A stretch of 64,000 bases of DNA, taken from assembly GCF_040436345.1 (NCBI RefSeq), contig NC_133215.1:24479806-24543805 (forward strand), read 5' to 3'. Positions 8,185 through 21,080 of the stretch are shown here, piece by piece. Under the pieces are notes generated by a model that did no database searches, was not told the DNA's origin, and saw nothing but the letters and a program-made list of their open reading frames with translations. The DNA is from Pagrus major (Eukaryota > Chordata > Actinopteri > Spariformes > Sparidae). Made by a program: the position numbers and the translations under genes. Position 1 is the stretch's first letter. Each line of letters starts with the position of its first letter.

Positions 8185-11100
8185 ACATTTACATTTACAT
8201 TTAGGGCCTTTAGCAGACGCTTTTGTCCAAAGCGACTTACAATAAGTATATTTGTCACAAGAAAGAAACCACAGCATATCACTGTCGATAAAGTAAGAAT
8301 GAAGTCACGAGTCATGCAATGCAGGGTCGAATTGAAGTCTGAACAAGTGAGTCTTGAGTCTTGCGGAATATGGCGAGTGACTCTGCTGTCCTGTCATTGG
8401 TCGGGAGTTTGTTCCACTACTGAGGCGCCAGAACAGTGAAGAGTCGTGACTTTGCTGAGCGACCTTTGTTTGCTCTCAGGGATGGCAGTACCAGCCGGCC
8501 AGCTGATGTAGTTGAAGGAAGTGCTTGTGCTGGGGCGTGTGGTCTGACTAGTGTTTGGAGGTAGATGGGTGCAGTACCATCTTCTCTGATCGGGGCTGCA
8601 ACAGGAAGCCAGTGGAGGTCACGGAGGAGGGAGGTCACATGGGAGAATTTGGGTAAATTGAAAACAAGGCGCATTGCAGCGTTCTGGATACGCTGCAACG
8701 GTTTATGCTAAGATTCCAGTGGATGCATGTCCGCTGCGTTACGGCTCTGGTACACTCTTTCTCCGTCGTCCGGCAACCCCCACCAGTTGCGTTTTGAGTC
8801 CACCACGGCACAGCTCCGCCGAACAGCTGGAGTTACAAGACCAAGAAGTTCCCGTGATAATTACATAATCACCCGTGGCCGCAGTTATAGGTATGTGTCA
8901 TGAACACAACAACACAAAGCGTGAAGGATAAGAAGAAGAGCTTGTATTTGTCTCTTTTTTGAGGTTTTATTTTGAAAATTAACCGGATGTCATGTTGTTG
9001 TTTCGTGTCTGACTTCCTGTCTGCTCTGTGCTGAATTCGGCTGAATTGCTGCGTCGTGCTCCGGCATCTGCCACATATAGAAGTCCTGCATATCTGCTCC
9101 GGAGGACTGCGGACTGCCGGAGCTGGGATGCAGCAGACACGCAGCGGTAACACATAGACTAGAGTGAAACTGATCAGCTCTGCTGCCGTGGCGGAGCCGT
9201 GACGCAGCGGACATGTATCTGGTGGAATCGAGGGGTTAGTCGCAGAGGCTGGGAGTCCAGCCAAGAGCGAGTTGCAGTAGTCCAGGCAGGAGATGACCAG
9301 CGCTTGGTACAGGAGTAGTGTTGCGTCCTTTGTGAGGAAAGACTGGATCCTGTGGATGTTGTAGAGGGCAAATCTGCAGGATTGTGCCACAGCAGTGATG
9401 TTGGGGGTGCAGAGCAAATAGAAGTAGTCCTAGTACTGAGCCTTGAGGGACACCAGTTTCCAGAAAGCAGGGTTTGGACAAGGAGTCATTCCATATGACC
9501 TGAAAGGTGTGATTTGTCAGGTATGATGTGAACCAAGTTAGAGCAGAGTCAGCAATGCCAAGTTCAGCCATAGTGGAGAGGAAGATTTGGTGGTTGACTG
9601 TGTCAAACGCAGACGATACGTCGAGGAGAATAAGGACGGATGAGTGGGACGAGGCTCTGGCGGCACAGAGGGACTCAGTCGATGTGAGGAGGGCCATCTC
9701 AGTGGAATGGGCAGTCCTGAAGCCTGACTGATTGGGGTCAAGGAAGTTGTTTTGTGAAAGGTAGGAGGACAGTTGGTTGTAGACGCGCGTTCTAGGGTTT
9801 TAGAGAGGAATGAAAGAAGAGATACAGATCTGTAGTTTCGGATCTCAGCTGAGTCTAGGGTGGGTTTCTTTAGGAGTGGCTTTACTGTAGCAGTCTTTAA
9901 AGGAGCTGGAATAAGGCCTGAAGTGAGGGAGGAGTTGATCAGGGTAGTGAGGAATGGCAAGATGTCGTGAGAGATGTCTTGGAGAAGGGAGGAGGGAATC
10001 GGGTCAAGGGAACAGGTGGTGGCAGAGACGTAGATGTAACTAGTGTGTGAACATCTTCAGAGGAGAGAGGGCTGAAGCAGGTAAAGCCATCAGAGGTGAG
10101 GGTTTGGGGAGGTGCTTTCTGGATGGGCATAGGAGTAAATGAGGATCTGATGTCTTTTACTTTCTTGCAAAGTCATCAACAGTGAGGGAGGAAGGAGGGG
10201 GAAGGGTAGGAGGGGTGAGGAGGGAATAGAACATGGATAATAGTTTCCTGGGGTTGGAGGCAGCGGAGTTTATCTTTGACAGGTAGAAGGCAGATTTGGC
10301 TGCTGACACAGTTGAGGTGAAGTCAGAGAGGAGGTTGTGGTAGTGAGCAAGGTCATCAGGATGACGTGATGTTTTCCATTTTCTCTCTTCGGCTCGTAGC
10401 GTCGATCTATTGGTTTGCAGAGATTCAGACAGCTGGGGGGAGATGATCGTGCTGGTCGGGAGGTGAGGGGACAGAGAGCCTCTAAAGAGGAGGGGGAGGA
10501 GGATAACAAAGTGGAGAGGCTTTCTTGGTGGACATTAGAGAGAATTGTTCTGTGGATGGTAGTGAGGAAAGAACAGTTGAGGAGCAAGTGGAGGGAGAGA
10601 GGGATTTCAGGTTGCAGCGGGTGGTGACCATGTGAGGTGTAGGGCGAGGGAGGTGGTGGACTTCAAGGGGAGAGAGAAAGATACAAAGTGGTGGTTGGAC
10701 ACAGTGAGAGGGGTAACAGAGAGTGCCGAGGTACTACAGGACCTTGTGAAGGCAAGGTCAAGTTGGTTCCCGGCCCGGTGGGTGGGTGGAGAGGGGGAGA
10801 GTGTGTGGTCAAATGTGAAGAAGAAGTCAATGAATTCAGATGAGTGCAGCTTCTCAGGGTGGATGTTGAAGTCACCCAGGACAACGTGTGGTGTGCCATC
10901 GTCAGGGGAGCAGCTTAGGAGGATGTCCATCTCATCAAAGAAGTCACGGAGAGGACCGGGAGTGCAGTAGATCACCACAATGTTGAGCTTGAAAGAAGGG
11001 TGACAGAGACAGCTTGGAATTCAAGTGCAGATCTGGGTAGTTGGTCCAGGGAAGGACCTGGTAGGACGACATGGGTGTGATGAGGAGTCCAGTTCCCCCT

Positions 11101-11560
11101 TTGCGACCTGTTAGTCTGGGGGAGTGTGAGAATGAGTAGGCAGTTGAGAGGGCAGCTGGAGTGGCAGTGTTTTCTGGGGTGATCCAGGCCTCCATAAGGG
11201 CCAGGAAGTGGAGAGTCTGCAGGGAGGCATAGGCTGAAATGGTGTTCGCCTTCTTGACTGCAGACTGGCAGTTCCATAGCCCCCCTAGTACTTCAAGTTC
11301 AATCAGTACCAGTGTTGAATGTTGGGTAACAGAGATTGGCTGGGTTACAGCCTCTAGCAATGGGTCTCCGGTGAAATCTTCTCCCGTTTGATGTCCTGAC
11401 TGGGATTGGGTAGGAATCATGGCTGCGATGGGTGGACAGTGAGTAACTTGGACTCCCTTGATGGACTTCCGCAGCGAGACTCCTTAAGTCTTTGTTTGAC
11501 AGTCTTCGTTTGGCTGTCCTGACGCTGCATCTGACGCTGTAGTGACTAGCGCATTTGTGC
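8185..11560 (-). mobile_element. LINE-2 (L2/CR1-type) retrotransposon, inactivated
   Basis: A non-LTR element transcribed leftward. In coding order it shows an apurinic-endonuclease-like domain (AITPENTATPAALST, then VVLGDFNIHPEKL near 10.85 kb and SNHHFVSF near 10.68 kb), a reverse transcriptase start (PLLKKPTLDSAEIRNYRSVS near 9.87 kb, LLDVSSAFDTVNHQ near 9.60 kb, GVPQGSVLG near 9.45 kb) and the L2 C-terminal region (CLDYCNSLLAGLP near 9.27 kb, RIQNAAMRLVFNLPKFSHVT near 8.67 kb). The 3' end has the fish core TTTAGCAGACGCTTTTGTCC and an (ATTTAC)3 tail at 8185-8202. Frameshifts break the ORF. The YADD catalytic segment is absent: the sequence jumps from GSVLGLLLF to the C-terminal part near 9.41-9.43 kb. 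A second element interrupts it at 8706-9235. Confidence 0.88.
8706..9235. mobile_element. Inverted-repeat transposon nested in the LINE-2
   Basis: A 530-bp insert splits the LINE codons for LAGLPASAT and RIQNAAM. Subterminal inverted repeats of about 35 bp run GATTCCA...ATGTCCGCTGCGTTACGGCTC (left) and GAGCCGTGACGCAGCGGACAT...TGGAATC (right). TTA occurs on both sides (8703-8705, 9236-9238), compatible with a 3-bp target duplication of Harbinger type. No transposase ORF is present. Confidence 0.72.
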
Positions 11561-11791
11561 TAGATTTACCTCATGCAGGGTTAGCTCCGCCCTGCAATCA
11601 AGCCTATTTATCACAGCTGAGTTGGCCAAAACTGGCTAATAACCACTCAGCATCAGCAGTTTCACAAGAATTCACACAAAAGGTATCTAACAAGATTAAA
11701 TATGACAACTAACCCTCCTCACAGAATGCTTAAACACTGGATCTACAATTACTTTCTGACTTACCAGCAGCAGTTTCACAGCTTCTTTCCC

Positions 11792-14174
11792 TTAGACAAA
11801 ATGTAACTTTGATTATTCTAAATTTTGACACTAACATTTTTACTTTTACTGCAAATGGCTATCAGTTCCAAATATGTAAAATATGTTATTGGTCTCCTTG
11901 ATTATTAATAATCAGTATCACACGGTTGATCCCTTATTATCAAATTTTAAAGACAAATAAAATGAATCGATAGAACCGAAAAGACAACTGACAATGAAAA
12001 TAATTGTTAATTGAAGCCCTGGATTTGCCTCTTATTCACACATGCTGACACACAGATGGTAACAGATCAGCTACACAAGACACTGATCGAAGCATCAGTT
12101 GCGATTCACTGTTCGCTGTTTTGTGGACAGGACCGAACTGTCCACCCTGCGATTAATAGATGACACATTCTACCTCCCAAGCCAGAGCTGGGATGAGCTT
12201 TTACTCATCCAGGACCTCTTGGACCAGCTCTGCTTGCTCGTTTTAAATTGGGTTTGACAAAGTGCTAAAAGCAGATATGGTCACTGTCCAAATTTCTCTT
12301 CAGTCCCCAAGGTTTATAACAATCCCACCTAACTTTCCATCAGTCCTGAAGTGCCTGAGACTGCTGCTTCGGTTAGGATGTGGAGTTCAGAGTACCATCC
12401 CATCATCCCTGTGTGTTTGCCTCTGCAGCTGTATGTGTAGGCCTTTTTCACAGAGTACATGTTGTCACAGTATGAAAGCACAAATAGGAATGATCAGATT
12501 AATGATTTCTGATTTCTGTGTAGCTGCTTCAGTTTCAGGCCTGGTATTGTTCATGCCGGATCACTCTTACTGGGACACTTAAGTACATTAGTACCATCGT
12601 TAATGTTGTTAGTAACATACCTGTATGTGCATTCCCTACTGTGACAAGCCAAAATGTCTGCTGTGAAAAGGGCTGATTAAGCTGATTTAGCAAAACTACC
12701 AAAATACCAAAATACTTAAGAACTTCTGTAAGGTCCACAATGGTTTAAATACATCTGTTTATATCTTCACTGTAATGCTGAATGATATACAGAATGGCTC
12801 TTTCTGATATGCATCCTCTCTAAAACAGTTCCACGCACAGTTGGATTTACTTCCCTCTTCTCTATCTGCTGTATCGTTGTAAGTTTTTCTTCTCGCTCGC
12901 CTGTGGTAACTTACTTTTCACAAACAACTACATCCATGTTTTCTGCCCCAGCTACATGTGGGACAAGGGGATATGGTTGCATCATGTGTTGATGTTAAAG
13001 TGTGCTTATTAACACCTTTGAGTGGAATTCAGTTGTGGGTTAATGTGTCAAACATTATTACAAGTGTCCCTCTGGTGCACAATACAGGTATCAGCAATAG
13101 GGTCTGTTTTTTTATGTTGAAACTAATGTATCCTCTGAGGTACTGACATGTTTGATGAGTTCCTGTGTGTGTCAGTCTGAAATAATATCTAAACAAAACT
13201 TAAAGGGGCAATTTGTGTGATATAGCCAAATGTTTCAGTTTAAAACACTCAAAGAATGAATGAAAATTATGAACTGAATGTGAAGAAACAAAAGTGTTGA
13301 TGTCAAAGACATTGATGTTGTAGAGATGTCTACTGAAGTTAGCGTGCCAGTGGACTATCCCTGGCCTGCCCTGTCTCCTAATACTCTCTGTACCAGCAGG
13401 AGGTGATAATCCGACGGCCCCCGTAGTTTCAGCAGGGAGATGTAAAAGCTGCGAGTTCATTGTTAATAGCCTAATAAGTAAAAAAAAAATAAACTCACAA
13501 AATGTCGAGAAAGGAAATATTTTACACATTTGTTCTTTAAACTGCTCAGCAGTGTATTTACTAATAATCTGCTGGAGCACAATTTGAACGCAGGGCCCTT
13601 AGTGGTAGTGGGTTGTGTTTTTATTACTGTGTTGCTGGAAGAGGGAATTTTTATCACAACTTAAATTTTGAATTTCAGGCTTTCAGGGAAAATATTTATC
13701 CTGGTTTGGTAAAGACTAATAACCTGCCTCATTTGACTTTTTGCATTGGGAGGATTCTTAAGTCTACTGTAAGATGCTTTGTTCAACTATTTTAAACCTT
13801 TGAATAAGATCTGGGTTGAAAATCAGTGAAATTATCCTTTAACAATGATTCCTTGTTTAATTGGCACTGTTAATATGAGGGATGCACAATAATATTGGCA
13901 CGTCTTCAGTATCGGCTGATAGAAACCTTTAAAAGAAATATTGGCACTTGCCGAAAATGAACGTTTCTGCAGATATGACAGATGTCTCTTTCACTGTGCA
14001 CACAACACCAAGACTAAGTAGTTTTTTTATCTTGCTCAATGACTGTGTTCATTTGAACAACACTATATGTCTGCATCTACCAATGGGCTATTATTGTAAG
14101 AGTAGGCATAAATATACGTTACATGTATTTCAACAGAGACTTGATGTTCTCTGCAGTTAGATGGAAAGAAATAT
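11792..14174. repeat. 2.38-kb direct repeat, copy 2
   Basis: Direct repeat of 225-2607, offset by 11,567 bp. It carries no nsmce1 exon. It joins unique-looking DNA on the left (after the LINE end) and continues on the right into the second half of the hAT-like element. The nested TTAA candidate (about 13199-13842) is shared with copy 1. Confidence 0.93.
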
Positions 14175-14256
14175 GTGCATATATTGGTATCAGCGATCGG
14201 CCAAAATGAGTTAGAAAACATTGGCAAACGAGCAGTTTCATGCATCATGCATCCCT
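13878..14256. mobile_element. Complete hAT-like MITE
   Basis: A 379-bp element with outer ends AGGGATGCAC and ATCATGCATCCCT as inverted repeats and internal ATTGGC/GCCAAT words, typical of a fish hAT-derived family. I do not see a clean 8-bp target duplication. Copy 1 keeps only its left 296 bp. Confidence 0.65.
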
Positions 14257-17200
14257 TTCAGACTTCCCACACCTGCAGGACAAACTAATTTACATTTGCT
14301 GAAATCACTTGAAATGAAATTAAAACAATCTGGTAAAATAGCATGGTCTGTTTCTATGTGATTATTTGGTAAGACTTAATAATTAAAAGTGTTTATAAGC
14401 ATTAAGAACACAAAATAATGAGCAGTTTGTTATATTAAGTAGGACTTTGACTACTGACCGCTCAATGTCCTTTACAATATTTATCAGATTCACACATTCA
14501 CACACACATTCACACACTGATGGCAGAGACTGCCATGCAAGGTGCCGACCTGCTCATCAGGTGCAATTTGAGGTTCAGTACCAGCGACCTTCTGATTTCT
14601 GGGCAACCCACTCGACCTCCTGAGTCACAGCCGCCCCTATCTGGTTTGTCAAATTTATTCTTGGTGTAGGCGGTACATTTATATCAAATTGCTGGCTTGC
14701 ATCACTAATAATAATTTCATTACTTGCATCTTGTCTTATCTTTAATCTATTTTAGATGCAGGGATGTTGAAATAAGACACAGTTTATTACATTTATTATA
14801 TTATATTTGATTGAAATGTTTCCCTCAATTACACCTGATATGATCTTCAACCAAAACATTCACTCAGAGGTAACATCTTCTCATCAATTTGTTTACATTA
14901 AAAATCCTTCACAGCATGCAAAAACATTTGTTAATGTCAGGTTTAATTTTCACATCAATAGGCTTTTTTTTCATCATCAAAAGAAAATTCAGTCCCATGT
15001 TGGATAACTCTTGTCGCTGATGTGCTGCTGCCATCTGTTGATGAATAACACCTCATGCAGAGGTGTGTCGCTGTGACCGTGTTCAGTGGTTGAGCTGTGA
15101 GTTCACCTGTCTGATAACTAAAACTGCAACAACACAATCAGCCTGTACTGGAGAGGTCATGCGGCTCATCAGACACTAGATGGCCCTGTTGATAAAGCAG
15201 TTGGCTTTGACAACTTACTGCACTCTTACTCAAGTTTATCTTATTCTTGCTTGAAAAGACATTTCTGCCATATGAACGTCAGTTTTATGTTTTGAATACT
15301 TTGTGTCACTTTTTTGTTTGTTTGTTTAGCAATATTTTGATTTTAACCTCCCTACCCAAGTCAACCAGACTATAACAGCTGACTGTACTAAGTAGCCTGT
15401 CCCGAACATAGTCGAAAGAATAAAATCCATAAGCACTACTCACATTGTTAAGTGAATTACAAAATGGACAGCAGACATTAAATGGAGTTTTGTCATGTTG
15501 AAATAGTTACATTAGTTTCAAAAAAAGAAGATTAGATAAATTCCAAAAAAGAGAGGATTCTCTGTTATTGCATAAGTGCTCTTTTTGTTTCTATTAAGAC
15601 AATAAAAGCCAACAACAAATTATATTATAATGAGATATGCAGAAAATTGCTGCAGTACTAAACTATAATCCCCATTATTTCACAGTTTACATATACATAT
15701 ATGTGTTGTTTTTTATTACCATACATCCTACCTTTTTTATTTACTTTATTTCAGGCCTTTCACTTATGTGTTTACAGGTATTTACAATTTTAAGACCAAC
15801 AAAATCTGCCTCAATTGTACAGAAATCATTGACAAGGGACAACCACCATGGACTTGTCTGTGTAATAGTGGTGCAACAATACTGTATAATGAATGCTGAG
15901 GACGAAAACAGAATTTAATTGGGAGACAGACAGATGGGGTATTTTTTAGAGAGTGTGGATAGGTTCAATTCTAAAAGTTGGAAGAGGGCGATGTTGTTTA
16001 GAAGATGGGTTCTCAGTTGAGCAGTGAAAACAGTCAGGGGCCCCCTGAGCCAGAGAGGAGGTGGATAGCAAAAGCGGTTAGAACAGGAGCTACTGTGTAA
16101 AGGACTACATAGATACTTCTGCAGGTCTCTGTGAGTCTTATTTATCCCTATATAAATGTTGGAGACCTTGTACCGTAGGTCAGTCACTGCCTCTACAGAT
16201 GTGGTTGAGGATGAGGTTTTTTATTTTCCTGTGAAATTAAGTGTTGCAGAGTATCTTCAAGGACCACAAGCATTTTGTGATCTCACTGAAAATCTGTAAT
16301 TACTTGTGTGAAAAAAATAAATACAATGTTTTATTCAAACTAAATAACGATCAAACCTTTACCACAATGTCTAACCAAAAGAAACTTATTCTAAACAACA
16401 TCAGTTTGAACTTGAAGAAATATACAAATTTGTAGTTAAAGTTAGTGGCTGTGTGAAAACATTGGAGACTGAAGGAAGCACTGTGCTTCTGTTGTTTTTT
16501 ATGGCGAGCACCAATGTCTGTTTCTTCTTTTTCCTTTAACCACATCGTCATCGCTTTGCCTCAAATAAAGAAAACACCAAAGCTTCAAATCCACAGTCAG
16601 TGGAAGAGTTTTCTGAGCCAGAAGGACGTGCAGTGTGAGTCTATGGATTCACCATGTTTAGGACTGAAAATCCAACAACTTTTAGAAAGAACCTGTTTTC
16701 TGTTTGGTTATATTATATGACCTGATCTCATGGTAAAGAAACCCATTTAAATAATTATAATTTCACCAGATAGCAAAGTTGAAATAGTTTTTATTGCTTT
16801 TATTTTTGGTTTTGAGGAAAACGCTGCTCTTTTTGTTTTTATATTTTGGTCTCTCCCTCAACCTTTAAATGTCAAGACTCACTTTGCCAAATGGAACCAA
16901 TTTAATACAAAAAATAGTTTCTGGTGCTCTCTGGTAACCATAGCAGATTTCTCTGTCCAGAAAATGACCATTAACAACAGAAAACTGATTCGCCCACAAT
17001 GAAACTGCTTTTCTATTGTAGTTTGATTTTTTTTTTTTTTTTTAATTTTTTTTGCTTTGTTTGAAAACAAATATGACAAATAGCTTGTGTTTAGTAGATT
17101 TTTTCAGCACAAGATATAAACAATAAAAATGATTATTATTATTATCACACAAAACATATTTTGATGTAAAACAGACAAACAAAACTAAAAAAATAAAAAA

Positions 17201-18580
17201 TTTACCACATGATTTACAAGTGTTATGCCAACCTGTACTTACATTTTTTAAATATAAAGAGTACTGATCATGTTTGTGTCAAGCTAAAGTAGGAGTAATG
17301 TATGTTTAAAATACCAAATTTGTATAAGTGAAAGGATCAAATCATCAGATTGTCACAAAGGTTTGTAAACACATTTGTACAAACACAAACAAACATTCAT
17401 CACGCCTGGTTTCACCCACTTTTTCTTCCATTCACTGCAGCCTAATTGATTCTCATTTTAATTACGCTGACCCAGACTCTGTCTCTCTGCTTCACTCACA
17501 ACAAAACCAGCGCAGGCCGGCAGTCTGCCTCTCACACTGTGAGGATGACACCTCCGTCTCCTTCCAGAGCAACGAGTGGAGGATCCACTTTGATGTCACT
17601 CCCCCGCAAAGGAAAGGTCAAAATAATAAATGTAGGCCCAATTGATGGGTCTGCAGGGGGGCGCGGGGGGTTTCACTGCTGATTTTTGGACGAGTGCTCC
17701 ACTAAAGGCATAATGAATTCATACAGTCAGCCACGGCCAAAGAGGAAAACAGCATGGGTCCTTCTTCCATGAAAAGGTTGATCTAAATCTGCAGACAAGC
17801 CTGGCTCCTTCTTCCCACTCATTCTCCAACACGTCACTCTCTGCTCGCTCTCAAACATACACTTGTTTCACACTCACACTCATTCACAGAGGAATAAATA
17901 CTCAAAAGTATCTCTGTCTTTCTCTCTGACACACACCTCTGCATATCACCTCCTCCTCACCTTCGCTGAGAGAAGTGAACCACATCACCATGGATCAAAA
18001 CACCCCTCAGGAAGCTGCTCCACCTAACTCCTCCTCACAGTAGGACGTCTTTGATTCAAGAGTCAATAAGCCAGAGATACACAAATGGCTCTATATGTCT
18101 TTGAAGATTCCTCAGGTCATCCAGGTCACAACATATCTGTATCTGAGCTGCACCATGTCTGCTGCTGCCTGACCCTCTGTCCATCATTACAAACCTTGGG
18201 AGCTGGAGAACTTCATTTTTAAATTTGGTAGAGATCAAAACCTTTATGTATAAAATACATACACAGTTACAAATTAACAGCAGCTTTGGTTTAAATATTT
18301 CACACAACTGGAGCGTCACTTCAGCCAGTGGTGGAATAACTTTTGAGATATTTTAATTACAGTTATACTGTAATGTAAAAATACTCCATCACCAGTTAAA
18401 GTACTCGGTTCATAATTCTGCTTTAAAAGCACAGAGGTTCTAGTAACAACACGTTCTTATCATGTAGCATGGTTACTTTTATGAAAGCTGTATTACTGAC
18501 AGATGAATATGTGAGCAGAATTTAAACTACAGTACTTTATATAAACTGTCGTGTCATTTTGTTGTATAAGTTAATCATAT
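14257..18580. other. AT-rich intergenic DNA, no gene seen
   Basis: Both strands carry only short frames with no recognisable domain, no plausible chain of splice sites, and AT-rich low-complexity stretches (poly-T near 17028). A C/G-richer patch at about 17440-17690 could be a regulatory island, but nothing specific supports it. Confidence 0.5.
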
Positions 18581-18656
18581 TGAATTGAAAAAGAAGGTTG
18601 TGCTTCAACAATGGGATTCTTAGCAGAAACATTTCCAAGTCAAGGAAACAAAATGA

Positions 18657-18779
18657 GGACAAAATACTCATGTTTCACTTGTTTATTTAGCTCACATCAC
18701 AATAGATAATCCATTCTTTTATCTTATAATCTAATGTGATGTGAGCCGAATAAACAAGTGAAATGTGAGTATTTTGTCC
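18657..18779. repeat. Long hairpin: 45-bp arms, 33-nt loop
   Basis: The left arm 18657-18701 starts GGACAAAATACTCA. The right arm 18735-18779 is its reverse complement with four mismatches. Weaker complementarity (CAAGTCAAGG / CCTTGACTGG and beyond) extends the fold outward to roughly 18630-18810. This is most likely a small foldback element; a structured RNA is an alternative. Confidence 0.82.
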
Positions 18780-19537
18780 TCCTTGACTGGGAAATTTGAA
18801 ATGTGCTGCCCCATCATCTTTTTTTGGAATTGTCTCACTGGATTTTTTTTTTGGGTCCAGCACCAAGTCAATCACAAGTTGTGTTTGTAAAATGTTAATC
18901 TGCAAAGTAGCCAGGGCAACACTTGACATTAAGATGCCATATGTAGGATTTATAAGCAGTATTAACATGTCATGAATGGTTTAAAACACACTTTAATGTT
19001 GTAAGCAGATATATATGTTTATTAATGTGTTTGTCTACAACTAACTCCTCTTCTGGGCACCAGCTGTTATATAAACAAACAAATCAACGATTAATTAGTT
19101 GTAATAATATAAATTCAAGTTATAATTGTTTATATATATAATATATACATTGATACATGAGAAGTCAAGTCCAGTCAATTTTGTTTACATAGTGTCAGTT
19201 CACAACAAAAGTTATCTCATATCACTTTTCAGTTGGAGCAGGTTTAGACCTACTCATTAATTCATTAATTCACAGTGACCCAACATTTACAGAGTTTCCG
19301 GAGCCAGTTACAGCTGTCGAATAAATGTAGTCCAGTAAAAAGCACAAACCAAATGTAGTGGAGTAAAAGTAAGAGTAAACAGAAATACTCCAGTCTAGTA
19401 AAAATACACCAAAACTACCCTGGGATAAATGTACTGTAGTTTCTTTCCACCTCTGAGGTCAGCAGACACTTAACACACACACACGTGATGCTATCCTGTA
19501 GTGTGGAAAAATGTTTCGTCTAACTTTGAGAGAACAA

Positions 19538-19901
19538 GGTCACACGTTTTAACAACCATCATTTATAAAAAGGTAAATTATAGTCAATTCAACTTCAGGT
19601 AATAGTTATCTCACTGTTTACAAACAATGAAAACCTTTAGTAAGCAATTGTAAAGATTTGTAAACATCAGTTGCAACTTCAAAATGGCCGTTCAGATGAT
19701 GTTTACAGATGAACTACACAGTGTTTATTAAACATTTACAAAGTATTATAATCATCAGTTGCAACTTTATTATAAACAACTCCTTAATAAATGGTTAATG
19801 AAGCATTGTTACTGTTTGTTAGCAGTGAAATAACTCAAAACTAAATTTGAATTATCACTAAATTGACCGTTTATTAATTCTGGTTATTATGAAGCGTTAA
19901 C
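19538..19901. mobile_element. MITE of the GGTAACAC family, copy A
   Basis: The left end GGTCACAC...TAACAACCATCATT and right end ending GGTTATTATGAAGCGTTAAC are inverted. The interior (GTTTACAAACAATGAAAA, AAGCAATTGTAAAG) matches copies near 31035-31415 and 45198-45467. It lies upstream of caly. Confidence 0.65.
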
Positions 19902-20249
19902 TTTTCACAAACAATGCAACATCATTAAGAGCCCAAAATAATTGAATGAATGCAGAATAAGTGTTTCAAGTTTAGTTGATGATAATATATGGCTTGCTGC
20001 TGCTGCTGCTATTTATGGATGTTTGCTTCTATAATTGCTTGTCTTTCATCGATCGATTAGTCATGTGTTTCAAATGCAAATCAAATCGTTTGCAGCTATT
20101 GAATAACTGTGCGGTTTATAATTCACACTGCGTGTTTCCACTCCAGACCAAGACTCCTCGAGGCCCTGCTGTCTCACCGCACTGATGACAAACACTCAGA
20201 TAAACCGAGATATGACTCTGACTTTCTTTTTTTTTTTCTTCCCAAGCAG

Positions 20250-20518
20250 AATTTCCTGATCAGTTCAGATGCGCATTCATTCAGGCTGCTGAGCTGCCAG
20301 TTTCCTCCGGAGGACCGAGGGACGGACGGACTGAGGGACGGAGCCGCTCCGGGCTGAATTACATGCGCAGTCCTGCCGTGAATCACACATCACCACGGCA
20401 ACCGGCGTTCACACCGAGTCCCCGTCAGCATCAGTGTGGTCCGATCCCATCCACACACACACACACACATACACACACATACACACACACAGGAGACAGG
20501 ACAGCACCGAAAAACACT
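20250..20518 (+). promoter_or_regulatory. Putative caly promoter and non-coding first exon
   Basis: A GC-richer patch (20280-20430) with no obvious TATA box is followed by a (CA)n run at about 20453-20491 and a good donor, CACT|GTAAGT, at 20519. CACCACGGCAACC near 20390-20403 resembles an RFX X-box half-site (RGYAAC). The acceptor at 23433 supplies a clean 5' UTR continuation without upstream ATG. The transcription start cannot be placed from sequence. Confidence 0.4.
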
Positions 20519-21001
20519 GTAAGTTTTTCTCCTCTTTTCTACCTCCAGTATATCCGTGTATTTGTCTGTTATGTGTTTGCGGGTAAGGAGAGCCTGTACC
20601 GCTGCGGGTTTTCGGTCAATACATGGGCTGTACATCCATCCACGAGCTGTTTCTATCGCACGATGAAGTGATTTTGCGCAGGTAATTCATTAATGCGCTT
20701 TAAGGAATGAATGGCCAGGCGTCACATCTGTATTTGCATGCTATGTGGGACTGTGTGTCCGTGTGGCAGGCTATGTAGGTAATGTGCCCTACCTCCACAT
20801 TACATAAAAGGCTACACTAAAATACGCATTTACTGATTGTCCTTGTAGCTTTAGGTTACCTTAATGAAGTCTGCAAGTCATTAGAAACAAGCCTCACCAT
20901 GTAGAAAATGGGCAGTGTGAGATTTAAGATCATCCAAGTATGCAAAAAAAAAGTATTAATTCTTATTTTAAGATCTATAGTTAGATTGGAAATGGTTATC
21001 G

Positions 21002-21080
<79 letters not shown>
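21002..21080. repeat. (TCTA)n microsatellite
   Basis: About 20 uninterrupted TCTA units in caly intron 1; likely polymorphic in length. Confidence 0.95.

Noticed and set aside
11792..14174. A second nsmce1 gene copy
   Set aside because: The duplicated block is intronic only. None of the RING or tail exons is present in copy 2 or after it.
15915..16187. Minus-strand 90-aa frame
   Set aside because: No recognisable domain, no splice context, no neighbour support; expected by chance in this length of DNA.
20385..20410. REST/NRSF-like site near the caly first exon
   Set aside because: Only the CACCACGG core fits; the right half does not match the consensus.
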